From contig JADJSH010000011.1 of assembly GCA_016711805.1 (NCBI GenBank), positions 1-64,000 of the forward strand: a stretch of 64,000 nt of DNA. Reading direction: 5' to 3'. The translations under genes were made by a program, and so were the position numbers. The notes below the pieces were generated by a model that saw only the letters and a list, made by a program, of their open reading frames with translations, was not told the origin of the DNA and made no database searches. Source of the stretch: Bacteroidota bacterium. GTDB lineage: Bacteria; Bacteroidota; Bacteroidia; B-17B0; Aurantibacillaceae. Shown in pieces: positions 23,317 to 33,600 of the stretch; the stretch's first letter is position 1; every line of letters starts with the position of its first letter.

Positions 23317-23694
23317 TTAGTTCATTTGCTTTTTATTTAAATGAAATTCGTTGATATAGATAACAACAATTAATAATAAGGCAAATAATGAATTGAATTT
23401 ACCCCACAATAATAAATCAGGAACTAATATAAACTCTAATGCATTCATTGTAGCAATGATGGTTATTTGAGCAATTGCATTTAATTTACTTTTGTATCGA
23501 CTCAAAATCCAAACAGCCATGATGATTTCGGAAATGCCAATTAAAATAGTTAATGGTCGTGCGTAATGATCTCCTAAAATACTAGCTACAATTTGCTGAT
23601 GTCTTGGAACTAAATCAAACACCTTGCAAAACAAACCATTGGCTAACCAAATAGCTGCAATGCAGTAGTTTAATATTTTGTGTAGTGTTTTTAT
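23317..23694 (-). CDS. DoxX-like family membrane protein, start codon unclear
   Basis: A small membrane protein with four predicted helices (DoxX-like, PF13781 type). The frame is open upstream to a stop at 23703-23701. The translated upstream part, IAAIWLANGLFCKVFDLVPR, is the N-terminal helix I expect for this family, but there is no ATG in it. The first canonical start is TTG at 23634, which would cut off that helix. The most natural start by homology is ATA at 23694 (126 residues), so either a non-standard start, a base change from ATG, or an assembly error is present. Other parts are GKFNSLFALLLIVVIYINEF and EFILVPDLLLWG. It heads the four-gene cluster. Confidence 0.72.
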   Translation of the reverse strand: MKTLHKILNYCIAAIWLANGLFCKVFDLVPRHQQIVASILGDHYARPLTILIGISEIIMAVWILSRYKSKLNAIAQITIIATMNALEFILVPDLLLWGKFNSLFALLLIVVIYINEFHLNKKQMN

Positions 23695-23728
23695 ATTTAA
23701 TTAAATCTACAAAAATTCTTGTAAATAA

Positions 23729-23754
23729 AAAACCCTCAGCTAGCTGAGGGTTTT
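23729..23754 (-). terminator. Terminator of the etfBA-nuclease operon
   Basis: A perfect 26-base palindrome with core ACCCTCAGCTAGCTGAGGGT, followed on the minus strand by a T run (TTTTTTATTT). It is 4 bases beyond the nuclease stop. Confidence 0.88.
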
Positions 23755-23758
23755 GATA

Positions 23759-24370
23759 TTAAGATTCTTTTCTGTTATTTATTTCGTCTCTTATTTTAGA
23801 GGCTAATTCGTATTGTTCTTCATCCAAAGCCGTTTCTAATAAATTTTTTAATTCTTCAGTCGATTTAGATTTGTATTCGCCTTCTTGGTTTGGTGAAGAC
23901 ATTTCTTCAACGGGTGCAGATGACATAGAGCTTTCATTAGTAGGTAAAGTTTCATCATCTAATACAATGCCTGCCGATTTTAAAATAAATTCGTAAGTAT
24001 AAATTGGACAGTTAAATCGAACAGCTAATGCGATAGCATCACTTGTGCGCGCATCAATTTCTACTTCACGTGTCCCGTCAGTACAAACTAGTTTCGCGTA
24101 AAAAATACCTTCTACTAAATTGTATATTAAAATTTCGGTTACTTCAATAGAGAAGGTTTCTGAAAAGGCTTTAAATAAATCGTGTGTTAATGGGCGAGTA
24201 GGAGTCATTTTTTCTAACTCAATAGCAATTGCCTGAGCTTCGAATCCTCCAATAATAATTGGTAAACGACGGCTACCAGTACTTTCACCTAAAACAAGGG
24301 CGTAAGCGCCACTTTGTGTTTGGCTGTAAGATAAACCAACAATTTCTAATCTAACTTTCTTCATACCCAT
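23759..24370 (-). CDS. Bifunctional nuclease (BFN/DUF151) family protein with UVR motif
   Basis: A 203-residue protein. Residues 3-135 are the BFN/DUF151 domain: LEIVGLSYSQTQSGAYALVL, RRLPIIIGGFEAQAIAIELE, RPLTHDLF and DARTSDAIALAVRF. A Ser/Glu-rich linker (about 145-170) leads to a UVR motif (173-200: EELKNLLETALDEEQYELA and KIRDEINNR), which in UvrB and UvrC binds partners. The BFN fusion with UVR is common in Bacteroidota. Nuclease activity is reported for some plant members; the bacterial role is unclear. It follows etfA by 36 bases and precedes a terminator, so it is likely the third gene of that operon. Confidence 0.9.
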   Translation of the reverse strand: MGMKKVRLEIVGLSYSQTQSGAYALVLGESTGSRRLPIIIGGFEAQAIAIELEKMTPTRPLTHDLFKAFSETFSIEVTEILIYNLVEGIFYAKLVCTDGTREVEIDARTSDAIALAVRFNCPIYTYEFILKSAGIVLDDETLPTNESSMSSAPVEEMSSPNQEGEYKSKSTEELKNLLETALDEEQYELASKIRDEINNRKES

Positions 24371-24406
24371 TTTAACGAGAATCTAATATACAAAAAATGG
24401 TTGAAT

Positions 24407-25381
24407 TTAGTTTTGATTTGCTTTGAATTTTTTAACTGCTTCTATTAATTTAGGAACAATTGTAAAGGCATCTCCAACCACTCCGTAATCAGCAGATTTA
24501 AAGAAAGGAGCTTCTTTATCGCTATTAATAACCACAATTGTTTTACTTCCGTTAACACCAGCTAAATGCTGAATTGCTCCAGAAATACCAATAGCAAAAT
24601 ATAAATTAGGACGGATAGCAACACCTGTTTGTCCAACATGCTCATGATGTGGTCTCCAGTGCATATCTGCAACCGGACGAGAACAAGCTGTTGTTGCTTT
24701 TAATTCTTTTGCTAATTCTTCAATCATTCCCCAGTTTTCAGGGCCTTTCATTCCACGACCAGCAGATACTACTAACTCAGCTTCTGGCAATGGAGCCATT
24801 CCACCAACATCCGTTGATTTTTTTTCTTTTACTACAATTTTAGAAGCGGCTAATTCAACTGTAAAGTCAACTACGGTTGCAGCGTTATCTCCTAATTTTA
24901 CAGGGAAAGAGTTTGGTAATAAAGAAATGATTTTGATATCGCTGTTAATTGAATACACAGCGGTTGCTTTTCCTGAGAAAACGTTTTTCTTTACTTCTAA
25001 GCTTGCTCCATTTACTGTTGGGTAATCAACAGCGCCTGCTACTAAACCAGCTTTTAAACGAGCTGATAAACGAGGAGCCGCAGCTTTACCTGTAATGTCA
25101 AAAGAGAAGATAATGATTTTTGAGCCTTCTGCTTTAGCAGCTTGTTCAACCGCCGAAGAGATTAACATACTGTCTAAAGATGCTAAAGCATCATTTTTAA
25201 CAGATAATATTTTTTTAGCACCTGCTTTTCCAATATCTTCTAATTGAGCAGCATCTGCATTAATAGCTACAGCAGTTACGCTAGAACCTGTTAATTCAGC
25301 AATTTTAGTTGCATAGTTTACAGCCTCTAAAGATGCTTTTTTTACTTTTCCTTTATTTATTTCTGTATATACTAAGATCAT
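24407..25381 (-). CDS. etfA: Electron transfer flavoprotein subunit alpha
   Basis: The FAD-binding subunit of ETF, which takes electrons from acyl-CoA dehydrogenases. 324 residues. The C-terminal FAD domain is clear: SAGRGMKGPENWG (about 206), CSRPVADMHWRPHHEHVGQT and the motif GVAIRPNLYFAIGISGAIQH, then NSDKEAPFFKSADYGVVGD. The Arg and His residues there fit the FAD site. It lies 67 bases after etfB. The Lys/Asp-rich N-terminal half is the less conserved domain I. Confidence 0.95.
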   Translation of the reverse strand: MILVYTEINKGKVKKASLEAVNYATKIAELTGSSVTAVAINADAAQLEDIGKAGAKKILSVKNDALASLDSMLISSAVEQAAKAEGSKIIIFSFDITGKAAAPRLSARLKAGLVAGAVDYPTVNGASLEVKKNVFSGKATAVYSINSDIKIISLLPNSFPVKLGDNAATVVDFTVELAASKIVVKEKKSTDVGGMAPLPEAELVVSAGRGMKGPENWGMIEELAKELKATTACSRPVADMHWRPHHEHVGQTGVAIRPNLYFAIGISGAIQHLAGVNGSKTIVVINSDKEAPFFKSADYGVVGDAFTIVPKLIEAVKKFKANQN

Positions 25382-25448
25382 TTTGAATGTTTTGAAAGAT
25401 TAAAAGTTTCGAATAATTGACATATTGTCTAATTGACTCATTTACTAA

Positions 25449-26192
25449 TTATATTACTTTGGCTTCAGTGTGTAACAAGTTTACTAACTCATCCATGTTA
25501 TTTTCATCAATCATTTTCACAGTTGTTCTTCCTGCTGATAATGTGTATGATTTAACGTTGGTTAATTTTTCAGCACCACTTGCCGCTACCACAGTTAATG
25601 GTTTTGTACGAGCACTCATAATTCCTTTCATGTTAGGGATGCGTTGTTCTGCCATTCCTTTAGCACAAGAAACTACTAATGGTAATTCACATTCTACTAC
25701 TTGAGTTCCGCCATCTACATCATGTTCAACTGTAGCTTTGTTTCCTTCTAAATCAAATTTAGTAGCTAACGAAACTAAAGGTAAATCCATAAAGCCAGCA
25801 ATCATAGCACCAACCGATGAACCATTAAAGCTAATGGTTTCTTTACCTGTCATAATTAAATCATAACCATTTGCTTTTGCATAGTTTGCTATTTGCTCTG
25901 CTACAAAATAAGCATCAGGTCCTTCCGCATCAATACGAACACCATCATCAGCACCTAAAGCAAATCCTTTACGAATGGTTGCATCGCTATCTGCTAAACC
26001 AACATGAATCAAGGTTACTTTTTCAGCCTTACCAGCCTCTTTTAATTCTAACGCACGAACAAGTGCATACCACTCGTCATATGGGTTAATAATAAATTGT
26101 ACACCAGCAGCGTTAAATTCTGTATCGCCGTTAGTAAAAGCTATTTTAGTAGTTGTATCAGGTACGTTACTAATTGGAACTAATATCTTCAT
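25449..26192 (-). CDS. etfB: Electron transfer flavoprotein subunit beta
   Basis: The partner of etfA in the ETF heterodimer, which holds AMP. 247 residues, normal length. It begins MKILVPISNVPDTTTKI, and contains NPYDEWYALVRALELKE, DGVRIDAEGPDAYFVAEQ, LIMTGKETISFNGSSVG and GMAEQRIPNMKGIMSARTKP, the family signature. A good promoter (26219-26248) lies just upstream. ETF supports fatty acid or amino acid oxidation. Confidence 0.95.
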   Translation of the reverse strand: MKILVPISNVPDTTTKIAFTNGDTEFNAAGVQFIINPYDEWYALVRALELKEAGKAEKVTLIHVGLADSDATIRKGFALGADDGVRIDAEGPDAYFVAEQIANYAKANGYDLIMTGKETISFNGSSVGAMIAGFMDLPLVSLATKFDLEGNKATVEHDVDGGTQVVECELPLVVSCAKGMAEQRIPNMKGIMSARTKPLTVVAASGAEKLTNVKSYTLSAGRTTVKMIDENNMDELVNLLHTEAKVI

Positions 26193-26218
26193 TGTGTTTT
26201 GATTTTTAAAAAGGTGAG

Positions 26219-26248
26219 CAAATTTATAAAAATATGGCTGTAAATCAA
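26219..26248 (-). promoter_or_regulatory. Promoter of etfBA
   Basis: Minus strand TTG (26248-26246), 19-base spacer, TAAATTTG (26226-26219): full consensus spacing and sequence. The leader is about 20 bases. Confidence 0.75.
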
Positions 26249-26409
26249 GTGATAAACAACCGTTTTTTTACTTTGTTTTGACGAAAATATAACCACTTGT
26301 AAGCGAGGGTTTTAAGTTTGCAAAAAGACAAAAAAAAGAGTCTGTTTTTAGGGTTTCGACCTCGTTTCTATAATTTCTACAATCGCTTTTAATTCCATTG
26401 CTTTTTGTT

Positions 26410-26417
26410 TACATTTG
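26410..26417 (+). promoter_or_regulatory. -7 box of pdhB
   Basis: TACATTTG, a full TAnnTTTG match, ends 17 bases before the ATG at 26435 and overlaps the region that a TTG start at 26405 would encode. This argues for the ATG. Confidence 0.5.
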
Positions 26418-26434
26418 AAACTTTATATCTTATT

Positions 26435-27418
26435 ATGAGGACAATAGAATTTAGAGAAGCCCTACGCGAAGCAATGAACGAAGAAATGCGTCGCGATGAA
26501 ACCATTTTTTTAATGGGAGAAGAAGTGGCTGAATATAATGGTGCTTACAAAGTAAGTAAAGGAATGTTGGCCGAATTTGGTCCTAAACGTATTATTGATA
26601 CACCTATTGCAGAGCTTGGTTTTGCTGGTATTGGAGTAGGAGCAGCAGTAAACGGGTTACGCCCAATTATTGAATTCATGACTTTCAACTTTTCTTTAGT
26701 TGCCATTGATCAAGTAATTAATGCAGCGGCTAAATTTTTAAGTATGAGTGGCGGTCAATATAATTGTCCAATCGTATTTAGAGGTCCAACGGCTAGTGCA
26801 GGGATGTTAAGTTCTCAACACTCTCAAGCTTTTGAAAATTGGTACGCCAACTGCCCAGGTTTAAAGGTAATTGTTCCATCGAATGGATATGATGCTAAAG
26901 GATTAATGAAATCTGCGATTCGTGATAATGACCCTGTTATTTTTATGGAAAGTGAGCAGATGTATGGAGATAAATGTGAAATTCCTGATGGAGAATATTT
27001 AATTCCGATTGGAGTAGCTGACATTAAAAGACAAGGAACTGATGTAACGATTGTATCTTTCGGAAAAATCATGAAAGTGGCTTTAGCAGCTGCGGCAGAA
27101 TTAGAGAAAGAAGGCATTAGCGCAGAGGTGATTGATTTAAGAACCGTTCGCCCTATTGATTACGATACTGTTATTACATCTGTAAAGAAAACAAATCGTT
27201 TAGTTGTAGTTGAAGAAGCTTGGCCATTGGCAAGTATCTCTTCTGAAATTGCTTTTAGAGTTCAGAAAGATGCTTTTGATTATTTAGATGCACCTATTCG
27301 TCGTATTACAGCAGCGGATGTTCCATTACCTTATGCTCCAACTTTAATTGAAGCTTCATTGCCTAACGTTGCTAAAACTGTGAAAGCAGTAAAAGATGTG
27401 ATGTACGCTACGAAATAA
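26435..27418 (+). CDS. pdhB: Pyruvate dehydrogenase E1 component subunit beta
   Basis: The transketolase-like beta chain of the E1 heterotetramer. From the ATG at 26435 it has 327 residues starting RTIEFREALREAMNEEMRRD. Further matches are FLMGEEVAEYNGAYKVSKG, RIIDTPIAELGFAGIGVGAA, VFRGPTASAGMLSSQHSQAF and the C-terminal EVIDLRTVRPIDYDTV. The TTG at 26405 adds ten unlike residues and lies across the promoter box, so I reject it. No E1 alpha gene is adjacent, so subunits are encoded apart. A bidirectional terminator follows. Confidence 0.95.
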   Translation: MRTIEFREALREAMNEEMRRDETIFLMGEEVAEYNGAYKVSKGMLAEFGPKRIIDTPIAELGFAGIGVGAAVNGLRPIIEFMTFNFSLVAIDQVINAAAKFLSMSGGQYNCPIVFRGPTASAGMLSSQHSQAFENWYANCPGLKVIVPSNGYDAKGLMKSAIRDNDPVIFMESEQMYGDKCEIPDGEYLIPIGVADIKRQGTDVTIVSFGKIMKVALAAAAELEKEGISAEVIDLRTVRPIDYDTVITSVKKTNRLVVVEEAWPLASISSEIAFRVQKDAFDYLDAPIRRITAADVPLPYAPTLIEASLPNVAKTVKAVKDVMYATK

Positions 27419-27437
27419 AAAATAGATTTTTAGTTAT

Positions 27438-27472
27438 AAAAAAACTCCTTCAGATTTCTGAAGGAGTTTTTT
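27438..27472. terminator. Bidirectional terminator, pdhB and the OmpA/PD40 gene
   Basis: AAAAAACTCCTTCAG, a short loop, CTGAAGGAGTTTTTT. It lies between convergent genes. Confidence 0.9.
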
Positions 27473-27490
27473 GTTTGGTGTGATTACTGT

Positions 27491-29695
27491 TTAGTTTTTC
27501 AACTTCACAATAATAAATTCTGTTCTTCTATTTACAGAGTGTTCGTATTCAGTACAAGTAGATTTCACTTTCCCTTCGCATCCACAAGAGTTTAGTAATT
27601 TACTTTCTCCATAACCTTTACCTGAAATACGAGTCTTATCAATACCTTGTTTAACAATATAACCGGCAGCAGCCACAGCTCTGGCTCCAGATAATTTTAA
27701 GTTCGCTGCAGCACCGCCTCTACAATCGGTATGTGCGCCTAATTCAATAATCATATTTGGATACTCTTTCATGATAGCTACAACTTTGTTTAATTCGATA
27801 GCAGCATCTGGTCTGATTTTAGATTTTCCTAAGTCAAAATAAATTGGTTTAATGTCTATCATTTTTGCTAAGTCCATACCAACTTCTACTTTACCAATAG
27901 TTAAGGCTAATAATTCATTCATTTGAATTTCACCTTCTTTCTTGATGTCATAAGTAAAATTTAATGTTTTAGTCACGTAGCCTTCTTTTTCAATGGTTAC
28001 TAAATACAATAATTTATCTCCAATTTTTTTACCTTTAATTGGTTTCCTGTATTCTCCATTTTTTTCTGTTTTCAATAGTTCAAAATCATTACTTATAGCT
28101 AAGTCTTTGATTTTGATTTTTACACCTTCAATTCCAGCTCCAGTTTTAGCATCATAAATACCTGCTAATAAGGTTAAGTTCGGATCAATTTCTAATTCAA
28201 TAGTTTTAGTATACTCTTCTTCTTCGGTTGATGATTTAGTAGAAATAGAATCTTGAATTTCAAAATACTTTTCTCTTTTAACGAGTAAAGCATAATTAAT
28301 ATCTTCTTCTAACACCGTTTGAAATTCACCTTTTTCGTTTGTCATAAACGAATCGGTATTTAATTTTATAGTAGTTAATGGCAACAATTCTTGTGTGTTT
28401 TTATCCTTAATAATAAAATTCACAGTTTTACCTCTCGATACTTTTCTTAATACATCAACATTATAAATGTCATCGTTCATTCCACCATTTTTTCTGTTAG
28501 AACTTAAAAAGCCTTTTTTGCCATCTGCGTTTAAGTTATAGGCAAAGTCGTCGTGTTCACTATTTACAGGTTTCCCCATATTATAAACCTTACCTGCTTT
28601 ATCATCTCTTATTTTTGTTTCGTAAATATCTAAGCCACCTAATCCTTCGTGGCCATTAGAAGCAAAGTATAAGATGTTGTCTTCGGTAATAGAAGGGAAT
28701 AATTCGTTTCCTTTAGTGTTTACTTTTTCTCCTAAGTTTATCGGAGAACCCCAAGCTCCACCTGCATCTTTTTTACAATAGTATAAATCCATACCGCCTT
28801 GTCCGCCACCCATATCAGAAGCAAAGTACAAAGTTTTCCCATCAGCACTCAGTGCAGGATGTGCGCAGTTATATTCATTACTATTAAACTTCAATACCAT
28901 CAACGATTGAAGGTTATCATTTAAAATAGTAGCTTGCATGATTTTAAGTTTCTGACTCCCATCTAAACTTTGATCTTTTTTGTTAGTTGAGTTTCTGGTG
29001 AAGAAAATGTTTGTACCATCTTTACTTGCACAAAATGGACCATCATTAAATTTTGGCGCATATTCCGCAATGAACATAGCAGGTGTTTCATATTCTCCAA
29101 ATTCATTTTTTTCTGTCATAAACATGTGACAATAGCTATTTCCTGTCCAACCATGTCTTCTTGTAATCCAAGTTGATTTTGTTCTGTTAGACGTAAAAAT
29201 AATTTTATCATTCATGAATGTGAATGCCGAAAAATCATCAAACTTTGAGTTATGCATAAATTCTTTTAAAGCATAAGCGTCTGCATTTTTAGAAAACTTT
29301 TGAAGATTCGTAATTGCTTTTGTAAAAGCTTCACCTCTTTTATCTCCTTTGTATTCTTCCATGTATTTTTTCGCGTCATCATATTTACCAGCTTCCATTA
29401 AAGCTTGACCGTAATACAATTTATGAATGTCTTCTGCTTTACCAGTTTTCACTAATTTGCCGTAACAAATTAATTGTCCTCGGTTATTATTAGTTAAACG
29501 ATAGCAGTCTCCTAAATTGGTTAGTACATCTGCATTTGCACTATCTTTCCTTAAAGCACTTTCATACTTAGGAATAGCTTGTACATAAAGTTTAGAAGAA
29601 TAGAGTTTATTGGCTGATTTAATCGTAGGATTTTGTGCTACGCTTTCAAAAGCTAATAAACTAATAATAGAAAATATAATAATTGACTTGTTCAT
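27491..29695 (-). CDS. OmpA family protein with TPR and PD40 repeats (T9SS/gliding-associated type)
   Basis: A 734-residue periplasmic or outer-membrane-associated protein. Signal peptide 1-20 (ends ESVAQ). Order of parts: TPR-like repeats (about 25-150); a PD40/WD40-like propeller (about 155-415) with repeated HPALSADGKTLYFASD, FPSITEDNILYFASNGHEG and AYNLNADGKKGFLSSN; two carboxypeptidase-regulatory-like beta domains (about 425-600); and a C-terminal OmpA domain (about 625-730) with PIYFDLGKSKIRPDAA, ELGAHTDCRGG and SVNRRTEF, which binds peptidoglycan. PorE of T9SS has the same architecture. It starts 4 bases after the PorP/SprF gene and closes the adhesin operon. Confidence 0.9.
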   Translation of the reverse strand: MNKSIIIFSIISLLAFESVAQNPTIKSANKLYSSKLYVQAIPKYESALRKDSANADVLTNLGDCYRLTNNNRGQLICYGKLVKTGKAEDIHKLYYGQALMEAGKYDDAKKYMEEYKGDKRGEAFTKAITNLQKFSKNADAYALKEFMHNSKFDDFSAFTFMNDKIIFTSNRTKSTWITRRHGWTGNSYCHMFMTEKNEFGEYETPAMFIAEYAPKFNDGPFCASKDGTNIFFTRNSTNKKDQSLDGSQKLKIMQATILNDNLQSLMVLKFNSNEYNCAHPALSADGKTLYFASDMGGGQGGMDLYYCKKDAGGAWGSPINLGEKVNTKGNELFPSITEDNILYFASNGHEGLGGLDIYETKIRDDKAGKVYNMGKPVNSEHDDFAYNLNADGKKGFLSSNRKNGGMNDDIYNVDVLRKVSRGKTVNFIIKDKNTQELLPLTTIKLNTDSFMTNEKGEFQTVLEEDINYALLVKREKYFEIQDSISTKSSTEEEEYTKTIELEIDPNLTLLAGIYDAKTGAGIEGVKIKIKDLAISNDFELLKTEKNGEYRKPIKGKKIGDKLLYLVTIEKEGYVTKTLNFTYDIKKEGEIQMNELLALTIGKVEVGMDLAKMIDIKPIYFDLGKSKIRPDAAIELNKVVAIMKEYPNMIIELGAHTDCRGGAAANLKLSGARAVAAAGYIVKQGIDKTRISGKGYGESKLLNSCGCEGKVKSTCTEYEHSVNRRTEFIIVKLKN

Positions 29696-29699
29696 AATA

Positions 29700-30635
29700 C
29701 TAGAAATATCTTGGTGTTACTACTTTACGTTGTTTGTATGAGAATAAATACCCTAATGTAATCTCATGAGATCCTTGAGAATACTTTTGAATTTTAGTTA
29801 AAGCATAATCATAAGAATAGTTTACTAAAAACTGAGGAGTAACTTGAATTCCTAATAAGGCAGAAATATCAGCACTACTTCTATAAGAAACGCCTGCCCA
29901 TATTTTATTTTTAATTAAAAAGTTGGCATTGATGTCGTATTGTAAAGGTGCATTTTGAACCATTTTCACCATAGCTTGTGGCTTCACTTTTAAATCTTCA
30001 TTAATCGTAAATACATTTCCAATTGTTAAATAGTAATGGAATTTATTCACGCTTAATTTTGTTGATTTATCAATTTCGCCACTTGTGGTAAATACATAAC
30101 TATCATCAATCATACGAGGAATAGAAAGTCCTGCATAAAAAGTATTCGTGTAATAGTAAAGCCCTGCACCAAAGTTTGGAGTAATAATACTAGGTGTATT
30201 TTGTGACACTTGTATATCACCCGCTTCTGTTGCTTTTAACTCAGATAATTTATTTACTTGGTTATGGATACCGCCCATTAAACCAAAAGATAACTTACCT
30301 TTTTCTCCTGCTTTAATTCTGTAAGCATAGTTTAAGTATACTAGGTTACGACTTAGTTTTCCAATTTGTTCGTTTAAGAAACTAATACCTAATCCCATTT
30401 TATCATTAGCTAATGGGCCATGCAGTGTAAACGAAGTTGTAATTGGTCGCCCAGGAAAATTAACCCATTGCTGACGGTGAGTTAAGTTTACAGCCATTGC
30501 TTCTTTAGAGCCTGTATAGGCAGGGTTAATATACATTTCGTTAAACATATATTGTGTAAACATAGCGTCGTATTGTGCTTTAGCACCCACTGCGCTAAAC
30601 AAAGCTATTACGATTATTAAAATTGATTTTTTCAT
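29700..30635 (-). CDS. PorP/SprF family type IX secretion membrane protein
   Basis: A 311-residue outer-membrane beta-barrel. Signal peptide 1-20 (SAVGAKAQ). The family start YDAMFTQYMFNEMYINPAYTG is diagnostic, and the C-terminus has alternating barrel strands such as PQFLVNYSYDYALTKIQ and SHEITLGYLFSYK. PorP/SprF proteins are needed for secretion or anchoring of specific type B cargo, SprB in gliding Flavobacterium being the known case. It begins 40 bases after the giant adhesin gene, which has a type B sorting domain, so it is probably its dedicated partner (inference from context). Confidence 0.92.
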   Translation of the reverse strand: MKKSILIIVIALFSAVGAKAQYDAMFTQYMFNEMYINPAYTGSKEAMAVNLTHRQQWVNFPGRPITTSFTLHGPLANDKMGLGISFLNEQIGKLSRNLVYLNYAYRIKAGEKGKLSFGLMGGIHNQVNKLSELKATEAGDIQVSQNTPSIITPNFGAGLYYYTNTFYAGLSIPRMIDDSYVFTTSGEIDKSTKLSVNKFHYYLTIGNVFTINEDLKVKPQAMVKMVQNAPLQYDINANFLIKNKIWAGVSYRSSADISALLGIQVTPQFLVNYSYDYALTKIQKYSQGSHEITLGYLFSYKQRKVVTPRYF

Positions 30636-30675
30636 TGTCTTTTTTTTTAACTTCTTATAATAATTTTAGTATGAA

Positions 30676-33600
30676 TTAATATTGTAATACTACATAACCA
30701 TTTACAGGTTCATCTGCTCCGTCTTCAAATTCTATCACGTAGTAGTATGTTCCTTGTGGTAATTTGCTATTACCGATAATTAATCCACTTACATTTGGTG
30801 TTCCACTCCATGTATTATCATAAGCATCGTTTTGGTAAACTTTATTTCCCCAACGGTTAAATACAGTTAAGTTAACAGTACGACCTTCGATTCCTTTAAT
30901 CACAAAGAAATCATTTTTACCATCGCCATCTGGAGTAAATACTTCAGGGATGAATAAATTCACATCTGGTAACTCAAGAACTGTAGGAACATTTTCTCCT
31001 GGTTCTGTTGCCACTCCATTTCCGTTTGGATCAGGATTTGTTCCAGTGTTAGAACTATCTCTTACTGTTCCTCCAGTAGAATTAATTCCGTTTCCAATGG
31101 CAATGTTTGTAATTGATCTTACTTCGTTAGGAGTAATATTAAGTACAAACGTTATCGTTTGAGTCTCTCCTGGTGCTAACGTACTAGAGTTTGCAATTAA
31201 TAATGCAATATCACTATTTCCATTATAGCTACCATTCGCTGTTAAATTTCCAGTTGTTGTAGGACCAGATTTAATTGTAAATGTAGCTGGTGTTGGAATA
31301 TTTAATGTGTCAAATACTTGAACAGACTTAAGCGTATCGTTTCCTAAGTTTTTAACTGTAATTACATAAGTAACATCTAATGTTTTATCAGCTAGTATTT
31401 CAGAAACTGTCCCACTCTTAGCAACTCCAATTTGTGAATTTGGATTTAAGCTAACTACGGTTGCAGTGTCATTATTTGTTGGGTCGCCATCATTGTCAGG
31501 ATCCCATCCAAAACCAGTATTTGAACTATCCGCTACAGTTACTGTTCCATCAAAGCCAGAGCCAATTGCTGAGTTTCTGAAAGGGCCAAAGAATCCGTTT
31601 GGATTAATTTGAACAGTAAATACAATCGTATCTTTTCTGCCTGCAGTTAATGTACTTGTTAATGGTAATAACATGTCGTTTTGTGTTGAACCATCAAAAG
31701 TTGCATTAACCGTTAAACTACTGTTAAGTGATGTTACAACAGGCGCAGAGATGACACTGTATGTTGTTGGTAAAGGGAATGTACTAATTAAATTATCAAT
31801 AATGCTAAAGTTAGTTAAGTTAACTGTTGAAGCATTCGTTGCAACAACTGTATAAGTAACATTGTAGGCATTGTTGTTTACAAATGTTGGAGTACTAACA
31901 GCTTTGGTCATACCTAATACATTTGGACTAACTGTAGATGTACAATTTGTTGGTGTTAATGTTACTGTTACATCTGCAAAACATCCATTAGCACTAAATA
32001 CTCTAATTGTATATGGTATTGCAGTTGCTGGATTATTTAATATGCTTGTTAAAACACCACTAAATGGAATTACATTTCCTGTTGCATACGTTGCAGATCC
32101 TGTATAAGTTGCTGCTTGAGATAGATCGTATGTGTCAGTTGCGCCATATCCAGAAATCATAATTGTACCATCATTGTTTGCAATTGTACCAGTGCATGTT
32201 GCAGCCATTGCCATCGCAGTAAATGAAGGCACTGTTGTATCAGTTGTAACAGTCACTACCACTGTATTTGAACAGCCATTTGTTGGATCAATTACAGTTA
32301 CAGTATAATCGCCTGGTAGATTTGTACTCGGGTTTTGTAATGTTGAGTTAAAGAATAATGGACCATTCCAAACATAACCATAAGTTGGAGTAGTTGCAGT
32401 AATTACCGAAAGTGTTACAGTTGAATTACATCCTAATACTGGTCCAGGAGATACAATACCTACAACAGGAACAGTTGTATTGGTGCCAATTGTTATTGTT
32501 GAAGTTGAACTACAGCCTGTTGTTGCATCGTTAGCAACAACCGTATAATCACCAGCTACACTTGTTGTAGGTGATTGAACCGCTGAAGTGAAGCTTGAAG
32601 GGCCTGACCATGTATATGTTAATGTATTTGTTCCTGTTGTTGAAGCAGTTAATGTTACACTAGTTGCACAACCTAAACTTCCAGATGTTACAGCAGTTAA
32701 GTTTGGTCCAACTGTATTTGTACCAACTGTAATAGTAGAAGTTGAACTACAACCAGAAGCTATATCTGTAACAGAAATTGTATAATCACCAGCTACAGTT
32801 GTAGTAGGGGATTGTGCTGTTGAAGTAAAGCTTGATGGACCATTCCACGAATACGTTACCGCATTAGTTGAAGAAGGTGTTGCTGTTAAGGTTACGTTAC
32901 CAGTACAAGTTAAACTTCCTGAAACAGTTGCAGTAAAGTTTGCTGATGCTGTAGTAGTTCCAACTGTTAAAGTTGTTGTTGTATTACATCCTGTTAAGGC
33001 ATCTGCTACATTCACCGTATAATTTCCTGCTACACTAGTTGTAGGAGATTGTACAGTTGAAGTAAAGCTTGATGGGCCTGACCAAGTGTAAGTTAATGTA
33101 TTAGTTGTTGTTGAAGCAGCTGTTAATGTAACTGTTCCTGCACAACCTAAACTTCCTGATGTTGTTGCCGTTAAACCAGGAATTGTTGTATTTGTAATCA
33201 CAGTAACAGTAGATGTGGTTACACAGCTCGTTAACATATCTATTACACCTAAAGTATAAATACCACCTTGTGTAATGCCTGTTGGGTTTTGAACAGTACT
33301 AGTATAAGAGCTAGGACCTGTCCATAAATAAACAACTGGTGAAGTCGTTGTACTACCAAATAAATTAACACTTGCGGTATTACATGTAATGTCTCCACTT
33401 ACAGAAGTAGTTACATTTGCAGGTCCTGGTGTTACATTTACAAATACTGTAGATGAAGCTACACATGATCCGTTATCGCCCAATACTGTATAAGTTGTAC
33501 TTACAGAAGGAGTAGCAGTAACAGTTGCGCCTGAAACATTCATTGGCATCCATGTATATGAAGTTGCACCGCTTGCAGATAAACTGATAGTAGAATTAGC

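Noticed and set aside
26405..26434. TTG start for pdhB, ten residues upstream of the ATG
   Set aside because: It overlaps the TACATTTG box and adds residues unlike the family; the ATG at 26435 is better.
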